51,453 nucleotides of DNA from T3Sed10-241 sp036796255 (GCA_036796255.1 DAIRDH010000020.1:1-51453), one strand, 5' to 3'; positions 30,637 to 40,458 are shown, counted from the first letter of the stretch. Made by a program: numbers and translations. The notes: generated by a model not told the origin, from the sequence alone.

Positions 30637-32616
30637 CTACGCTGATGGATTTTTGATTTTCAAAGAGAATGTTGTTCCTTTTTCTAACTCACTCTTAACT
30701 ATAATTTCACCTCCCATAGCGGAAATCTGTGAATTGACAAGGTACAGGCCAATGCCGCGGCCTTTGGCCTTATGGTGAAAACGCTTGTACATTCCAAAGA
30801 GATCTTTGCCATGTCGATTTAAGTCGATGCCTATACCGTTGTCCTCAAATGAGACAATCACTGTTTCCCCTTCTCTCAGGGCAGTTATGTGCAGGCAAGG
30901 TTCTCGGTCTTTTGACCGGTATTTTATGGCATTAGAAATAAGATTTAAGAAAAAATTATCAATGTGGTATTTAACGTAGTTGATCTGAAGTGCATCGAAA
31001 TGGGTGGTTATCTTAATCCGGCTGGTTTCAATTTCCTCCTTGAGTATGTGAATTGTATTTTGAAAAACTGAATTCAGGTCGATTTTTTCGATGTTGTATA
31101 CCTCATTTGCCCGTACTTTAAGCACGAGATGCATGTCTTCAAGGGTGCTGTTGAGGTGGCTTGTAGTTGTCCTTAAGGATTGCATGACTCGCTTATTGTG
31201 TTCGCTACTTTCCTCATTCAGGTTGTAAATGTCCATCAGTCCCATCATATTGCTCACAGGGGCGCGCAAGTTGTGCGAGGCCATATGGGCAAACTGCTGA
31301 AGTTCCCCATTTCTAGCGGTAAGTTCATCGTTGAGTTGCTTCAGTTTCTTTTCAGATTCAATCAAAGGAGTAATGTCTAAAGCGATCCCCAAGGTGTAAG
31401 GTCCTCTTTCATCTTGAAGAATCACAGTGTTTACTGTTAATACCCTTATATCTTGCTGCTTGGTAAGTACTTCGAGCTGATAAGATTTTCTGGATGAATC
31501 GCCGTTGGCCCGGGCTTTTATCGCCTCCATTCCATCGTGTTCCACTCTGTGAATCATATTGTTAAGTTTAAAATGGTTTGAAGTAAGCTCGCGCTCTGTG
31601 TAGCCGGTTATTTCTTTGAATACGCGGTTTACCATTTCAAACTTGTTACCGCGCAAGGTATATATGCCTCCAAAGGCATTGTCAATGAGTATTTTGGTTT
31701 TTTCTTGAGCAGCCTTAATTGATTCTGTGCTTTTGATGCGTTGAATCTTTGTTGCTGCCATGGATGCTATGGACGTGAGAATACTTAAATCTTCGGCGGT
31801 GTAATAGTTTCTATGTTCATTTTCACTGTCTATCACCCCGAGCAATTGATCTCCATCAGCTATCGGTACTGCGATTTCTGAAAGGCGGACTTTCTCATCG
31901 ACGAGGTATCGCGAATCTTTGGAAGTGTCATTGACAATTTCACCACGGCGGCTCAAGGCCACACTTCCTGCAATGCCTTGGCCAACTTTTATTTTTATTG
32001 GATCACCGGTACTGGTATCACGTGGGTTTTTAGGTCCGTAGGCTGCACGCTGCACAAGCGTTTCCCCATCATCTGCCAGTAGAAATACCACACAATCGTC
32101 GTAGCCGAGTCGGGCAATGGCTTGTTTTACAATAACCGATACTACTTCATCTACCGTTTCTGCTACAAGCAATGCTTCCGCAAAAATGGATTGAACCTCA
32201 AAGTAGTTTTTAATTTTTACACTCTCAGAGATCTCGGTGAAGTATAGATCTGCTTGCATCAAATTGGGATCCGGTACTATTTCTATGCGATAATCTGATT
32301 GATTTATGTGGTACTGAATTCTATAGCTATCGTTGTGATGGATTGCTTTTTGCGTAAGCACTCCAAGTCTGTAAAGCTGCAATCCTCTGTCCACAAGTGT
32401 TAATAACGAAAGGAGTGCGTCAGCTGCATCGTTCGTATAGATTAATTCGCCCTTTAGATTAATTCGCATGATGGGACTTGGATGACGTTTGGCTATGAAG
32501 GCCTCGTCTTTTATACTGTCATTTGACGTCTTTATTTCGATTTTATCGAACTGATTAACAGCAGATATATCTTCGAGTATCCGTCCGCTGATTGTCTTGC
32601 CGTTGAAATATTTCAT
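30637..32616 (-). CDS. Soluble sensor histidine kinase with PAS and GAF domains
   Basis: 659 residues, no membrane segment. An N-terminal PAS-like part (HPSPIMRINLKGELIYTNDAADALL), a GAF domain (about 165-310, GQGIAGSVALSRRGEIVNDTSKDSRYL, VPIADGDQLLGVIDSEN), a second PAS (LIDNAFGGIYTLRGNKFEMVNRVFKEITGYTE), then the DHp helix QQFAHMASHNLRAPVSNMMGL with the phospho-His and the ATPase domain NLISNAIKYRS, DNGIGIDL, GRGIGLYLV. It senses a cytoplasmic small-molecule or redox signal. The nearby single-domain receiver is the probable target. Confidence 0.93.
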   Translation of the reverse strand: MKYFNGKTISGRILEDISAVNQFDKIEIKTSNDSIKDEAFIAKRHPSPIMRINLKGELIYTNDAADALLSLLTLVDRGLQLYRLGVLTQKAIHHNDSYRIQYHINQSDYRIEIVPDPNLMQADLYFTEISESVKIKNYFEVQSIFAEALLVAETVDEVVSVIVKQAIARLGYDDCVVFLLADDGETLVQRAAYGPKNPRDTSTGDPIKIKVGQGIAGSVALSRRGEIVNDTSKDSRYLVDEKVRLSEIAVPIADGDQLLGVIDSENEHRNYYTAEDLSILTSIASMAATKIQRIKSTESIKAAQEKTKILIDNAFGGIYTLRGNKFEMVNRVFKEITGYTERELTSNHFKLNNMIHRVEHDGMEAIKARANGDSSRKSYQLEVLTKQQDIRVLTVNTVILQDERGPYTLGIALDITPLIESEKKLKQLNDELTARNGELQQFAHMASHNLRAPVSNMMGLMDIYNLNEESSEHNKRVMQSLRTTTSHLNSTLEDMHLVLKVRANEVYNIEKIDLNSVFQNTIHILKEEIETSRIKITTHFDALQINYVKYHIDNFFLNLISNAIKYRSKDREPCLHITALREGETVIVSFEDNGIGIDLNRHGKDLFGMYKRFHHKAKGRGIGLYLVNSQISAMGGEIIVKSELEKGTTFSLKIKNPSA

Positions 32617-32788
32617 ATGCTAAAAGCTGCCTTAAGTTTAACTGGAATCTCCTGCCTGGAGCTGTGTATTAACTGTACGCTTTTTATCCAAGCACTGTTA
32701 CGGCTCTTTAAAAGATATTGGCGGCAAGCAGTGATCTCATCGATAGATTTGAAGGAAGTGGATCAAACGATAAGGCCTTGATTTTTTG

Positions 32789-33502
32789 TCATTGCCAATT
32801 TCCCATTAAGAATATGCAAGGCCTTTTATGCAAATTTGGCACTGCTTTTCTCCACGCTTTAACCGGCAGGCTTGCGATGAATTCTGAGTCCAGCGTAATA
32901 TCGCAGGCTATGCATAGCAGGGTAGCAGGGCTGCACGATTCGAGTAACTGTTCAAAGAGTTTTTGGTTCCTGAACGGCGTCTCCATAAATATTTGTGTCA
33001 CACAGGATTGAGAAACATCGCGTTCCAGCCTTCGGATGGTCTGCACGCGCTCTTTTAGATCGACAGGTAAATACCCGTGAAATGAAAACCGCTGACCATT
33101 GAATCCTGAAGCAATTAAAGCCAGGGTTATTGAGCTCGGCCCGGTGTGTGGCACCACCCGCACGCCATTGCGATGACACCAGGCGACTACTGCAGCTCCA
33201 GGGTCAGCGAGTGCAGCAAGGCCTGCCTCACTGATCAATCCCATACTCACACCGTTAAGTAATGGAGCACACATAGCGGGTATTTCATGCAGCTCAGTGT
33301 GTTTGTTAAGGGCTGAGAATACAAGCTCATTCAATGGAATGCTTGTGCCTATCGACTTCAAGTACCTTCGCGCGGTCTTTTCATTTTCAGCTATGTAGTG
33401 CTGCAACTCACAGGAAAGTGCTAAAACCGAAGCGGGAATTGATGCCTCAGCAGGAGCATCACCAAGTGTGGTAGGAATCAAGTGAAGCATACCTTTATTC
33501 AT
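32789..33502 (-). CDS. RsmI-like tetrapyrrole-methylase-fold SAM methyltransferase
   Basis: 237 residues. LHLIPTTLGDAP at the start, ENEKTARRYLKSIG, MGLISEAGLAALADPGAAVVAWCHRNGVRVVPHTGPSSITLALIASGFNGQRFSFHGYLP and QIFMETPFRNQKLFEQLLE form the RsmI/CobA-like fold. E. coli RsmI modifies C1402 of 16S rRNA. The usual SDAGTP is replaced by SEAGLAALADPG, as in the second RsmI paralogue of Bacteroidota, so the RNA target may differ. The start overlaps the phosphatase stop as ATGA. Confidence 0.85.
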   Translation of the reverse strand: MNKGMLHLIPTTLGDAPAEASIPASVLALSCELQHYIAENEKTARRYLKSIGTSIPLNELVFSALNKHTELHEIPAMCAPLLNGVSMGLISEAGLAALADPGAAVVAWCHRNGVRVVPHTGPSSITLALIASGFNGQRFSFHGYLPVDLKERVQTIRRLERDVSQSCVTQIFMETPFRNQKLFEQLLESCSPATLLCIACDITLDSEFIASLPVKAWRKAVPNLHKRPCIFLMGNWQ

Positions 33503-33957
33503 GGTTGCACTTTTTTGAGAATGGCATCGCAGGCAGCATCCAAAAGCGCATAGACATGATCAAACCCGGCATCGCCACCGAAATATGGATCGGGTACCTC
33601 CATATTTTTGTTGGCTTGGCTCTCGTTTAGAATCATGGCAACTTTTTTTTCATCTTCACTGCTGCGTGCCTTGCTGAGTATATTGTTATAGTTTGAAGAG
33701 TCCATGGCATAAATCATATCGAATTTATCAAAATCATCCACTTCAAACTGTCTGGCCTTTAAATCTTCAATGCTTTGGCCATGTCTTTTCATACAGGATC
33801 GGGCCCGCTTGTCAGGGGCTTCGCCGATATGGTAATCGGAGGTGCCTGCTGAATCGCAAATCACATTTAAATTCATTTCTTCCACCTTGGCGCGGAGTAT
33901 TCCCTCGGCCATTGGGCTTCGGCATATATTGCCCAGGCATACCATCAATATTCTCAT
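33499..33957 (-). CDS. Low-molecular-weight protein-tyrosine phosphatase
   Basis: 152 residues. MVCLGNICRSPMAEG contains the phosphate loop CxxxxCRS (Cys and Arg), and VPDPYFGGDAGFD carries the general acid Asp. It removes phosphate from tyrosine (or low-molecular phosphoarginine) in the cytoplasm. It is transcribed with the methyltransferase (4-bp overlap). TAACTTGG lies 5 bp before the ATG and may be a near-consensus promoter. Confidence 0.95.
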   Translation of the reverse strand: MRILMVCLGNICRSPMAEGILRAKVEEMNLNVICDSAGTSDYHIGEAPDKRARSCMKRHGQSIEDLKARQFEVDDFDKFDMIYAMDSSNYNNILSKARSSEDEKKVAMILNESQANKNMEVPDPYFGGDAGFDHVYALLDAACDAILKKVQP

Positions 33958-34014
33958 GCTGCCAAGTTAAGCAATGCAATGCTCTCGTTGTGATCTGGAA
34001 AAGTGATTCACAAA

Positions 34015-34041
34015 AAAAACCGGACCTTACAGCCCGGTTTT
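34015..34041 (-). terminator. Intrinsic terminator of the M43 peptidase gene
   Basis: Stem AACCGG (34018-34023)/CCGGTT (34034-34039), extended by A/T pairs, ten-base loop. On the minus strand it ends in a run of eight T. It lies about 21 bp past the peptidase stop. Confidence 0.8.
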
Positions 34042-34061
34042 CAGAACACATTGATTTCTTG

Positions 34062-36200
34062 TTAAGGTCGAATCATCAATTTTAATGATCGATCAAAATC
34101 GCCAGCAATCACCTTCACTGTATAAATACCAGCAGCGAGGCTTGATGTTTCGAGGCGCAAGTTATTTACTCCTGCACCCATCATTTGGCCCTGTACATTT
34201 TGTACTTGTTTTCCGGACACATCAAAGATGCGCACAGAAACCATTTGGGCATCATTCAGGATAAGTTCGAGTTGAGCATAATCATTGGCCGGGTTAGGGA
34301 AAAGTTTGGTTTCCGTCAAAGGATTTTCATTTTCTACCGAAACCACACTACTTCCAATGGTGAAGTTGTCAAAATAGAAATTATTGGCTCCCTGATCTGC
34401 CCTGAGGGTGAATTCAAATTGAATTCCATCCACGGCCATTGCGCCAGTAATGTTGATTTCGGCAGTTCTCCACATGGAGATATTCGAGGGTTCGAAAGAA
34501 ATGCCTGGAAAGCTCCCTGCAGTTAGCAAAGCGGATGGATCGGAGATGCTTAGCCTTGGAAAATTTGTTGAACCGCAGTTGGTAGTGCTTGTCATGGTAA
34601 ATTCTACATCCATATCTGTAGGATCTACCTGAGTTGCATAGGCATACTTAAATGAAATGGTCTGTCCTGCCTTGCCTGATAGGTCGTAACGTGGGCTAAC
34701 GAATCGGTATACTTCACGCGATGGGGCGTCAAAAAGATTGAGTTTGATGCTTCCTTGATCCAGCGCTCCGATAGGCGACCAGTCCCAGTTTACACCTGAC
34801 ACAGCAGGATTGTCATTACTAGGTGCTACCGTCCATCCGTTGTTTACATCAGTACCAGACCAAAAAGTCTCTTGCAGTTCATCACCGAAGTTTTCAGCCT
34901 CAGTGTCATAAATATAAATTGCGAATTCATCTGTCTTGGTGCCGCTTCCGCTTTCATTTCCTGCGGTGAGCGTTACGGTTTTCCATCCGGGAGAATTAAA
35001 GCTCACGGTTGGATTCTCGTCGGTAGAAGTACCTATATTGGAATCTTCAAAGGTCCATGCATAAGTGTCAGCAGTCGCGCGCTCAATTGCGGCATTGAAC
35101 TGGATGTTGTTGCCCACACAGGCAAAATAGCGGTTAGAACGGAAGTTTACCACAGGAGAGCAGATCGTAACCTCTTCCTGGTCAATACCTGCGATTGCAT
35201 GTGCACTCGGTGTAGACAAAAATGAACGTCCGGCGGCGTCATCAGCCAGGGTTGCGCGCATTGATGCTTTTTGTCCTTCTGTGAACATATATGCACAGAA
35301 AGAATATTCCATAAAATTTTGGTAATTTTCAATTATCTCTGGATCGCACCCTGATGCCAGCGCTTGTGCAGGGGAGGGGCAAAAAGACCATCCTTTTGTT
35401 ACTGGCGTATCGTCTATTCCGTCATCACCACACACAGTACCTACTTGTCCGAAGTCTCCCCATACGTGGCGCTGATTGAGGTTGTGTCCGCATTCGTGCG
35501 CCAGGGTTTCGTGCCAGTTTGGATTGGCTGTGCCTAAGCGGCCAACTGCATCACTGCGAATGACAATGCCATCTAGGAAGGCAAGCTCGGGATCCTCCAC
35601 CATAAATGGAAAAGTTCCATAACCCAGCGTAAGTCCAAGACCAGGCAGAGGACGCGATATGTTATTTACTACCCAAATGTTGAAGTAGACATGACGTGGC
35701 CATTGACCTATTTTGGAATTGTCATCGGCATCGAAAGTGAGCACTGTTGGAATCCTGTCTATACCATTGGTACAGCTCCCGTCAGGCGCTTTGTTGGCCA
35801 GGCGGAATTCAATGCGGGTATCCGCATGTATATCTCTAAATTCAGGGATAACCAGCAATGAATCAGCACTACTTTTGCGGAATTGCTCATTCAGCATTTG
35901 CACGGCACTGTATATTTGCTCATCTGAAATATTTTCAGGGCCATTGTTGTGCAATACGTGAAATACTATTGGAATGACATACAAATTTTCGTCCTCCTCA
36001 CTTTTTTGAAGCAGACTTGATTGAATTCTTTGTTGGTAATCCCTTTCAGCTTTCACCAACTTGGGATATTTGCTCATCATCTCGCGCTTGTACTCGTCGG
36101 TAACGCACCACGGACCGTGCTCGTGCTCGTGCTCTTGGGCTGAAATGCCACCAATCGTTGTAAGGGCAAAGACCCACAGCAGTAGTAAACCTCTATTCAT
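34062..36200 (-). CDS. Secreted M43-type zinc metallopeptidase with T9SS sorting domain
   Basis: 712 residues from the ATG at 36200. A signal peptide ends GGISA-QEHE, then a His/Glu-rich stretch. The peptidase has HECGHNLNQRH (H235, E236, H239, H245) and NFMEYSFCAYMFTEGQ as Met-turn, fitting pappalysin-like M43. A PKD-type domain (YAWTFEDSNIGTSTDENPTVSFNSPGWKTVTLTA) and a jelly-roll-like part follow. The last ~75 residues, LFPNPANDYAQLELI...LAAGIYTVKVIAGD...LKLMIRP, are a type A T9SS sorting domain, so it should be secreted or bound to the cell surface. Likely substrate: environmental protein. Confidence 0.93.
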   Translation of the reverse strand: MNRGLLLLWVFALTTIGGISAQEHEHEHGPWCVTDEYKREMMSKYPKLVKAERDYQQRIQSSLLQKSEEDENLYVIPIVFHVLHNNGPENISDEQIYSAVQMLNEQFRKSSADSLLVIPEFRDIHADTRIEFRLANKAPDGSCTNGIDRIPTVLTFDADDNSKIGQWPRHVYFNIWVVNNISRPLPGLGLTLGYGTFPFMVEDPELAFLDGIVIRSDAVGRLGTANPNWHETLAHECGHNLNQRHVWGDFGQVGTVCGDDGIDDTPVTKGWSFCPSPAQALASGCDPEIIENYQNFMEYSFCAYMFTEGQKASMRATLADDAAGRSFLSTPSAHAIAGIDQEEVTICSPVVNFRSNRYFACVGNNIQFNAAIERATADTYAWTFEDSNIGTSTDENPTVSFNSPGWKTVTLTAGNESGSGTKTDEFAIYIYDTEAENFGDELQETFWSGTDVNNGWTVAPSNDNPAVSGVNWDWSPIGALDQGSIKLNLFDAPSREVYRFVSPRYDLSGKAGQTISFKYAYATQVDPTDMDVEFTMTSTTNCGSTNFPRLSISDPSALLTAGSFPGISFEPSNISMWRTAEINITGAMAVDGIQFEFTLRADQGANNFYFDNFTIGSSVVSVENENPLTETKLFPNPANDYAQLELILNDAQMVSVRIFDVSGKQVQNVQGQMMGAGVNNLRLETSSLAAGIYTVKVIAGDFDRSLKLMIRP

Positions 36201-36519
36201 CTTGTTTTTTTTCAATCGTTGAGTTTTTATTGGTGTTGATACAGCCGAACTGTGATCAACCCCCAAATGTAAACATTATTTAACACGCGCCTTCTCCACT
36301 GCACTTCAATTATTGGCCTGTACTTGGATTCTCAAAAAAGCCTCTATGCCGTATGCCTGGAAGGTGATAGAATGATCTTAACAAATGATTTTGATTAAAA
36401 CAACTGTAGATCAGGCATTCGTAATGGTGAACGTACCTTTCTCAAAACAAATTTACCATGGCAGAAGAGTTACTTTACTCCCGACCTCATATCAACAATG
36501 GCTGTGAAAAACTAATTTA
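36201..36519. other. Intergenic region before the M43 peptidase
   Basis: Holds the peptidase leader and its TACATTTG box (36264-36271). In the leader an imperfect hairpin TTGAT-ACAG/CTGT-ATCAA with a one-base bulge (minus strand, about 36236-36259) is seen. Nothing else was recognised. Confidence 0.5.
36264..36271 (-). promoter_or_regulatory. -7 box (TACATTTG) of the M43 peptidase gene
   Basis: Exact TAnnTTTG match on the minus strand, giving a leader of roughly 55-60 nt. A hairpin lies within the leader. No TTTG at the -33 position. Confidence 0.5.
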
Positions 36520-37380
36520 TCAGTCCGTAACCACCACGAGGTACTTCGATGCAGACCAAAATCGATCTATATCAAGAATTTTGATCGTTTTCTCTTCATC
36601 ACCTTCCAATTCATAGGAGCTGGTAGGATGGTTGGTGATGATTTCAACTTTTTTAGAATTCAATGGAATCGTCCTGGTTTCCAGGGTACTGATTTTTTCA
36701 AAATAGTCTTTGTTAAAGTCAGGCTTCAGTTTTTTGCTGCCTGCCAATCCTACAATGGTGCCTTCCTTTATGAGTACTTCATTTTTTTGAAGTTCCTTAT
36801 AGGGACCAATGGCATAAAACGCTGTGTAAAGTTCGTCAACCGTGAGCTTTATCATGCTTGTTTGTACCTCATTGCGAAACTCAGCCGAATCGAGCATTTC
36901 ATTTAAGATTTCAATAGTAAAATTGGCTGCCGTCAGGTTTTCTTTGATATAGCGGATTTGCTCTTCTTTGCTTCGAATGTCGGCCTCCAATTGATCAGTC
37001 AACTTTTTGAATCCGGAAAGGTCGGTGCCATATTTTGCTACTTGACTATTCAGTCTTGCGATGGTTTTTTTATTTTCATCAAGTAAATTGTTAATCGCCT
37101 GAATGTCTTTGGTAATATCTTCTCTTGAATCGGTGGTAAGTTGTAGTTCACCTGAGCGCAACTGGATGGATACTTCCCGCTCACTAATCAAGGCAAGGTT
37201 TTGTTGGATTGACGAGAAGCTTTCTTCAAAGACATAAAGGGCAGAGTCTTTCATGACCAATTCTTGCTGCAGTTTTTGGTTTTCTTCATTGAGGCGTTCA
37301 ATTTCAGCCTGATTATCTTCACTGCTGCAGGCACTGATGGTAAAAGCGGTCAATATGAGGGCAATTATTCTTGTATTCAT
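36520..37380 (-). CDS. Coiled-coil lipoprotein
   Basis: 286 residues. Lipoprotein signal ALILTAFTISAC-SSED. Residues about 25-165 are predicted by eye as long coiled coil (IERLNEENQKLQQELVMKDSAL, INNLLDENKKTIARLNSQVAK, LTDQLEADIRSKEEQIRYIKENL). The C-terminal ~110 residues (MIKLTVDELYTAFYAIGPYKELQKNEVLIKEG..., LETRTIPLNSKKVEIITNHPTSSYELEG) form a small globular part, also seen in other Bacteroidota lipoproteins. Function unknown; it may bridge envelope layers. It has its own TACTTTTG promoter box. Confidence 0.8.
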   Translation of the reverse strand: MNTRIIALILTAFTISACSSEDNQAEIERLNEENQKLQQELVMKDSALYVFEESFSSIQQNLALISEREVSIQLRSGELQLTTDSREDITKDIQAINNLLDENKKTIARLNSQVAKYGTDLSGFKKLTDQLEADIRSKEEQIRYIKENLTAANFTIEILNEMLDSAEFRNEVQTSMIKLTVDELYTAFYAIGPYKELQKNEVLIKEGTIVGLAGSKKLKPDFNKDYFEKISTLETRTIPLNSKKVEIITNHPTSSYELEGDEEKTIKILDIDRFWSASKYLVVVTD

Positions 37381-37409
37381 TGATTTAAAGTTGGAGGGTG
37401 ATTTTGAGT

Positions 37410-37417
37410 CAAAAGTA
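37410..37417 (-). promoter_or_regulatory. -7 box (TACTTTTG) of the coiled-coil lipoprotein gene
   Basis: Exact TAnnTTTG match on the minus strand, 29 bp before the ATG at 37380, in the 104-bp gap after the multi-PAS gene. Confidence 0.5.
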
Positions 37418-37484
37418 GGTTTTCCCTGATAGAAAATTAATTTCTTTTCGTAAAAGTTCTGGAGAAGGTTCTTTTGTGATTTCT

Positions 37485-40346
37485 CTATTCATTTACCTGA
37501 CTCGCTTTGCCAGCAATGACATGAATAATTTGGTCTAGTTCTTTCGCTGAACTATTGATGCTTTCAAGGAGATCGGGGAAGTCGTCATCTACACTTTTGG
37601 TATTGTTCAACAGGTTTACGATGCCCATCAACCTCGCAAGGGGAGCCCTCACAACATGTGATTGAGTAAAGGCGATTTCTTTTAATTTCTTGTTTTGTTG
37701 CTTGAGTAAATTCAAGTATTCACGGCGTTCGGTGATGTCGCGCATAATAAAAACATAGTGCGAAAACTGACCTTTTTCATCCGGCACAGGGGACATCGAA
37801 AAGCTCATCCAAAATTTATTTCCATTTTTGTGCAAAGCTGGAATGTCTGTTTCGAATGACGTTTTTGCTGCTTTCGCATCTTTAAAGTGTTTTACACTCC
37901 TCTTTTCAGATTCATCGCGGAAAAAAAACTCTGCACTCAGTCCGATCACCTCTTTGGCTTCATAACCAAACATTTGCAAAAGCGAGTCGTTGACAAATAC
38001 CATACAGTCTTCATCTACTCCGTTGGCTTCGGCAATGATCACTGCTTCCTTCGTGTTATTAATTACAGATTCCCGCAACCTTAATTTTAGTTCTTCTACC
38101 TTGCTCTCTGTTACGTCTTGAAGGGCTCCCACCATGCGGTACAACTCGCCTCTCTCATTGTGCAAAGCATGGCCACGATCCACTACAAAGGCATACGATC
38201 CATCGGCGCGCTTCAGGCGGTAGTTTTCTTCCCATATCGGGTTAGATCCTTTTATCAATGCCAGCTGAAAGCTATTTACTACTCGGTCATAATCCTCAGG
38301 GTGCAGGTGCGCTGTCCAAAAGTCAAGCCCGCTGCTGTTTCCTCTCAATTTATGGCCAAAGTGCTGTTCCAACCCAGCTCCCCAATAGATTTGATCCTTC
38401 TCGACATCGTAATCCCACATCACATCGAAGCTGGCGCGACAGGCATACTCAAACCGCTGATTACTTACCAGCAGGGCCTCACGGCTTTTTACGCTTTCCG
38501 TAACATCAATCACGGTCGAAATCATCAATCCCTGGTCGGAAACCGGAATATTTCTGGCATCTACAATTTTTTGTGTGCCGTCCTTTGCCTTAATAGGTAT
38601 TTCGCGCCAAATCATCCTATCCGGGTCACCGCTGCTCATGTCAGCGAAAATTCTGCTTTTTATCTTTTGCCGAAAATCAGGATCGGGATAGACTTTTTCA
38701 AAAAAATCGTCAATAACTGAAATTTCCTCGGCGGGCCAACCATAAATTTCTGAAAATTTTCTGTTCACAAGGGTTGCTTCACCTGTCGCGATTTCGTTAA
38801 CAGCAATCCCAATAGGAAGATTGTCCACAGCGGTTTCAATAAAAGCGGTGCGCTCTGCCAGTGCAATTTCATTAAGTTTAAATTCTGTGATGTCCTGGGT
38901 CGAGCCCTCCATGGATTGAACTTCGCCTTGCTGATTATAAGTGGTGACTCCAAAATGGCGGAGCCATTTTTCATTTTTATTGCCAGTAATAACGCGGTGT
39001 ACAAGCTCGAAAGATTCGGCTCCACCAAACGACTTTTCCCTGACCATGTCAAAATGTTCTAAATCGTCTGGATGCACGGTGCTGCGAAAACTAAAAAAGT
39101 CTACTGGATTTTCACCGCGCTTCCATTCCATTATTTCGAATATCTCATCGCCCCATTCAACTTTCATGTCTTGGATTGAAATTACTTTCCAATATCCCAA
39201 TTTTGCGATGCGCTGCGCCTGCAGCAACTTTTCATTGAGCTTTTCCAATTCCAGACTATGAGAAATGATGCCAGAAATGTCGGTGGTGCAGCCAGCAACG
39301 CCATAAATGGATCCCTGGTCAAGGATTGGCGTAAGTTGGGTACTCATCCACACATGATTACCGGTTTTAGGATCAATATAATCTTGCTCAAATCTCACTT
39401 TTTCATTTGAGAGCACCCGCCTATATTGCGCTGGCCAAAATCCATCTTTTCCCTCTTGTATATCGGTGAGTTCGTTTATATTCTGACCCACATTTACCTC
39501 CTGACCGGTGAGATCTTTAAGGCGCATTGCGAAAGTTTCATTAAAGTGGATCAGACGCAGTTTTTTGTCTACAATCCACATCGCATTGGTGCTGCTACTG
39601 ATTAAGGCTTCTGTATTTTTTTGGTGCAGCTCACTGGCCCGTCGGGCTTTAATCAGTTCAGTAACGTCGCGAAAATTGTCTACAATACCACCAATTGCAG
39701 GCTCGTGAAGCATATTGGTAATATTTGCTTCACACCACCGCCAATTGCCGTCTTTGTGCATCATACGCACTACTCCACCTTGCAATTTTTCTCCAGGTTT
39801 TTCAAAAGACTGTTGCAAAGTTTCGATTACGTGAGCATGGTCGTCCGGATGCACTTTCTCGAGCAAATGGATGCTGGAAAGCTCCTTTAAAGTATAGCCC
39901 AGAATACGCTCGGCTGCAGGTGAAACATACATCGCAAACCCTTCTGTATTGAGGATGGAAATGCCTTCATCCGAATTGTTCAATAGTGCGGAGAGTGTTT
40001 CTAAATTTTCGTGAGCCGAATTGTCTTCTTCGATTTCAACCGGTTCAAGTACTATCTGGCCATTCTCTGTATTCAAGTGCTTGCCTACTGGCGCTACGTA
40101 AATAGAGCCTGGAAGTAAACTCATATTGGATGTGAGAGCCTCTCTTACAGGCCACCCAAAGCCTTCCCATAAAGATACTTCACAGGGGCGCTTTCCGCAA
40201 ATAACGATTGCACAACTCTCATTTAAAGCCGCAAATTGCTTGATGAAATGCTCAATAGAAAATGAGCTGCTCAATTCTTGTGGCACAATAATAACTGTCG
40301 GGGCGTCGTGCAGTCTTTTTTTCACTTTTTCCATTCTTCTTTCCAA
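37485..40346 (-). CDS. Multi-PAS protein with CheB-like relic and DHp helix but no kinase ATPase domain
   Basis: 953 residues. Residues 1-95 (PTVIIVPQELSSSFSIEHFIKQFAAL, WPVREALTSNMSLLPGSIYVAPVGKHLNTENGQIVLEP) follow the order of the CheB methylesterase domain but are shortened and lack its catalytic GASAGG, QH and Asp. About six PAS domains follow (e.g. EGISILNTEGFAMYVSPAAERILGYT; NAMWIVDKKLRLIHFNETF; GIAVNEIATGEATLVNRKFSEIYGW; EAVIIAEANGVDEDCMVFVNDSLLQMFGY). The end, KEIAFTQSHVVRAPLARLMGIVNLL, is a histidine-kinase DHp segment (His 897), but the protein stops 56 residues later with no ATPase domain. It may pair with another kinase or act as a phospho-acceptor. Confidence 0.88.
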   Translation of the reverse strand: MERRMEKVKKRLHDAPTVIIVPQELSSSFSIEHFIKQFAALNESCAIVICGKRPCEVSLWEGFGWPVREALTSNMSLLPGSIYVAPVGKHLNTENGQIVLEPVEIEEDNSAHENLETLSALLNNSDEGISILNTEGFAMYVSPAAERILGYTLKELSSIHLLEKVHPDDHAHVIETLQQSFEKPGEKLQGGVVRMMHKDGNWRWCEANITNMLHEPAIGGIVDNFRDVTELIKARRASELHQKNTEALISSSTNAMWIVDKKLRLIHFNETFAMRLKDLTGQEVNVGQNINELTDIQEGKDGFWPAQYRRVLSNEKVRFEQDYIDPKTGNHVWMSTQLTPILDQGSIYGVAGCTTDISGIISHSLELEKLNEKLLQAQRIAKLGYWKVISIQDMKVEWGDEIFEIMEWKRGENPVDFFSFRSTVHPDDLEHFDMVREKSFGGAESFELVHRVITGNKNEKWLRHFGVTTYNQQGEVQSMEGSTQDITEFKLNEIALAERTAFIETAVDNLPIGIAVNEIATGEATLVNRKFSEIYGWPAEEISVIDDFFEKVYPDPDFRQKIKSRIFADMSSGDPDRMIWREIPIKAKDGTQKIVDARNIPVSDQGLMISTVIDVTESVKSREALLVSNQRFEYACRASFDVMWDYDVEKDQIYWGAGLEQHFGHKLRGNSSGLDFWTAHLHPEDYDRVVNSFQLALIKGSNPIWEENYRLKRADGSYAFVVDRGHALHNERGELYRMVGALQDVTESKVEELKLRLRESVINNTKEAVIIAEANGVDEDCMVFVNDSLLQMFGYEAKEVIGLSAEFFFRDESEKRSVKHFKDAKAAKTSFETDIPALHKNGNKFWMSFSMSPVPDEKGQFSHYVFIMRDITERREYLNLLKQQNKKLKEIAFTQSHVVRAPLARLMGIVNLLNNTKSVDDDFPDLLESINSSAKELDQIIHVIAGKASQVNE

Positions 40347-40458
40347 AAGTTCTCAGCCTAAAGATACCATAATTAACACGTGTACTTTGAGAGTATTGAG
40401 ATTCTTTTTAATTCCAATCTTGTTGAAAAAGCCTGATAAACTGCGTGCAGCGTACATG

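Noticed and set aside
36460..36650. Plus-strand frame starting MAEELLYSRPHINN, running into the lipoprotein gene
   Set aside because: Two thirds of it is antisense to a well-supported gene and the sequence has no folded character; no promoter seen.
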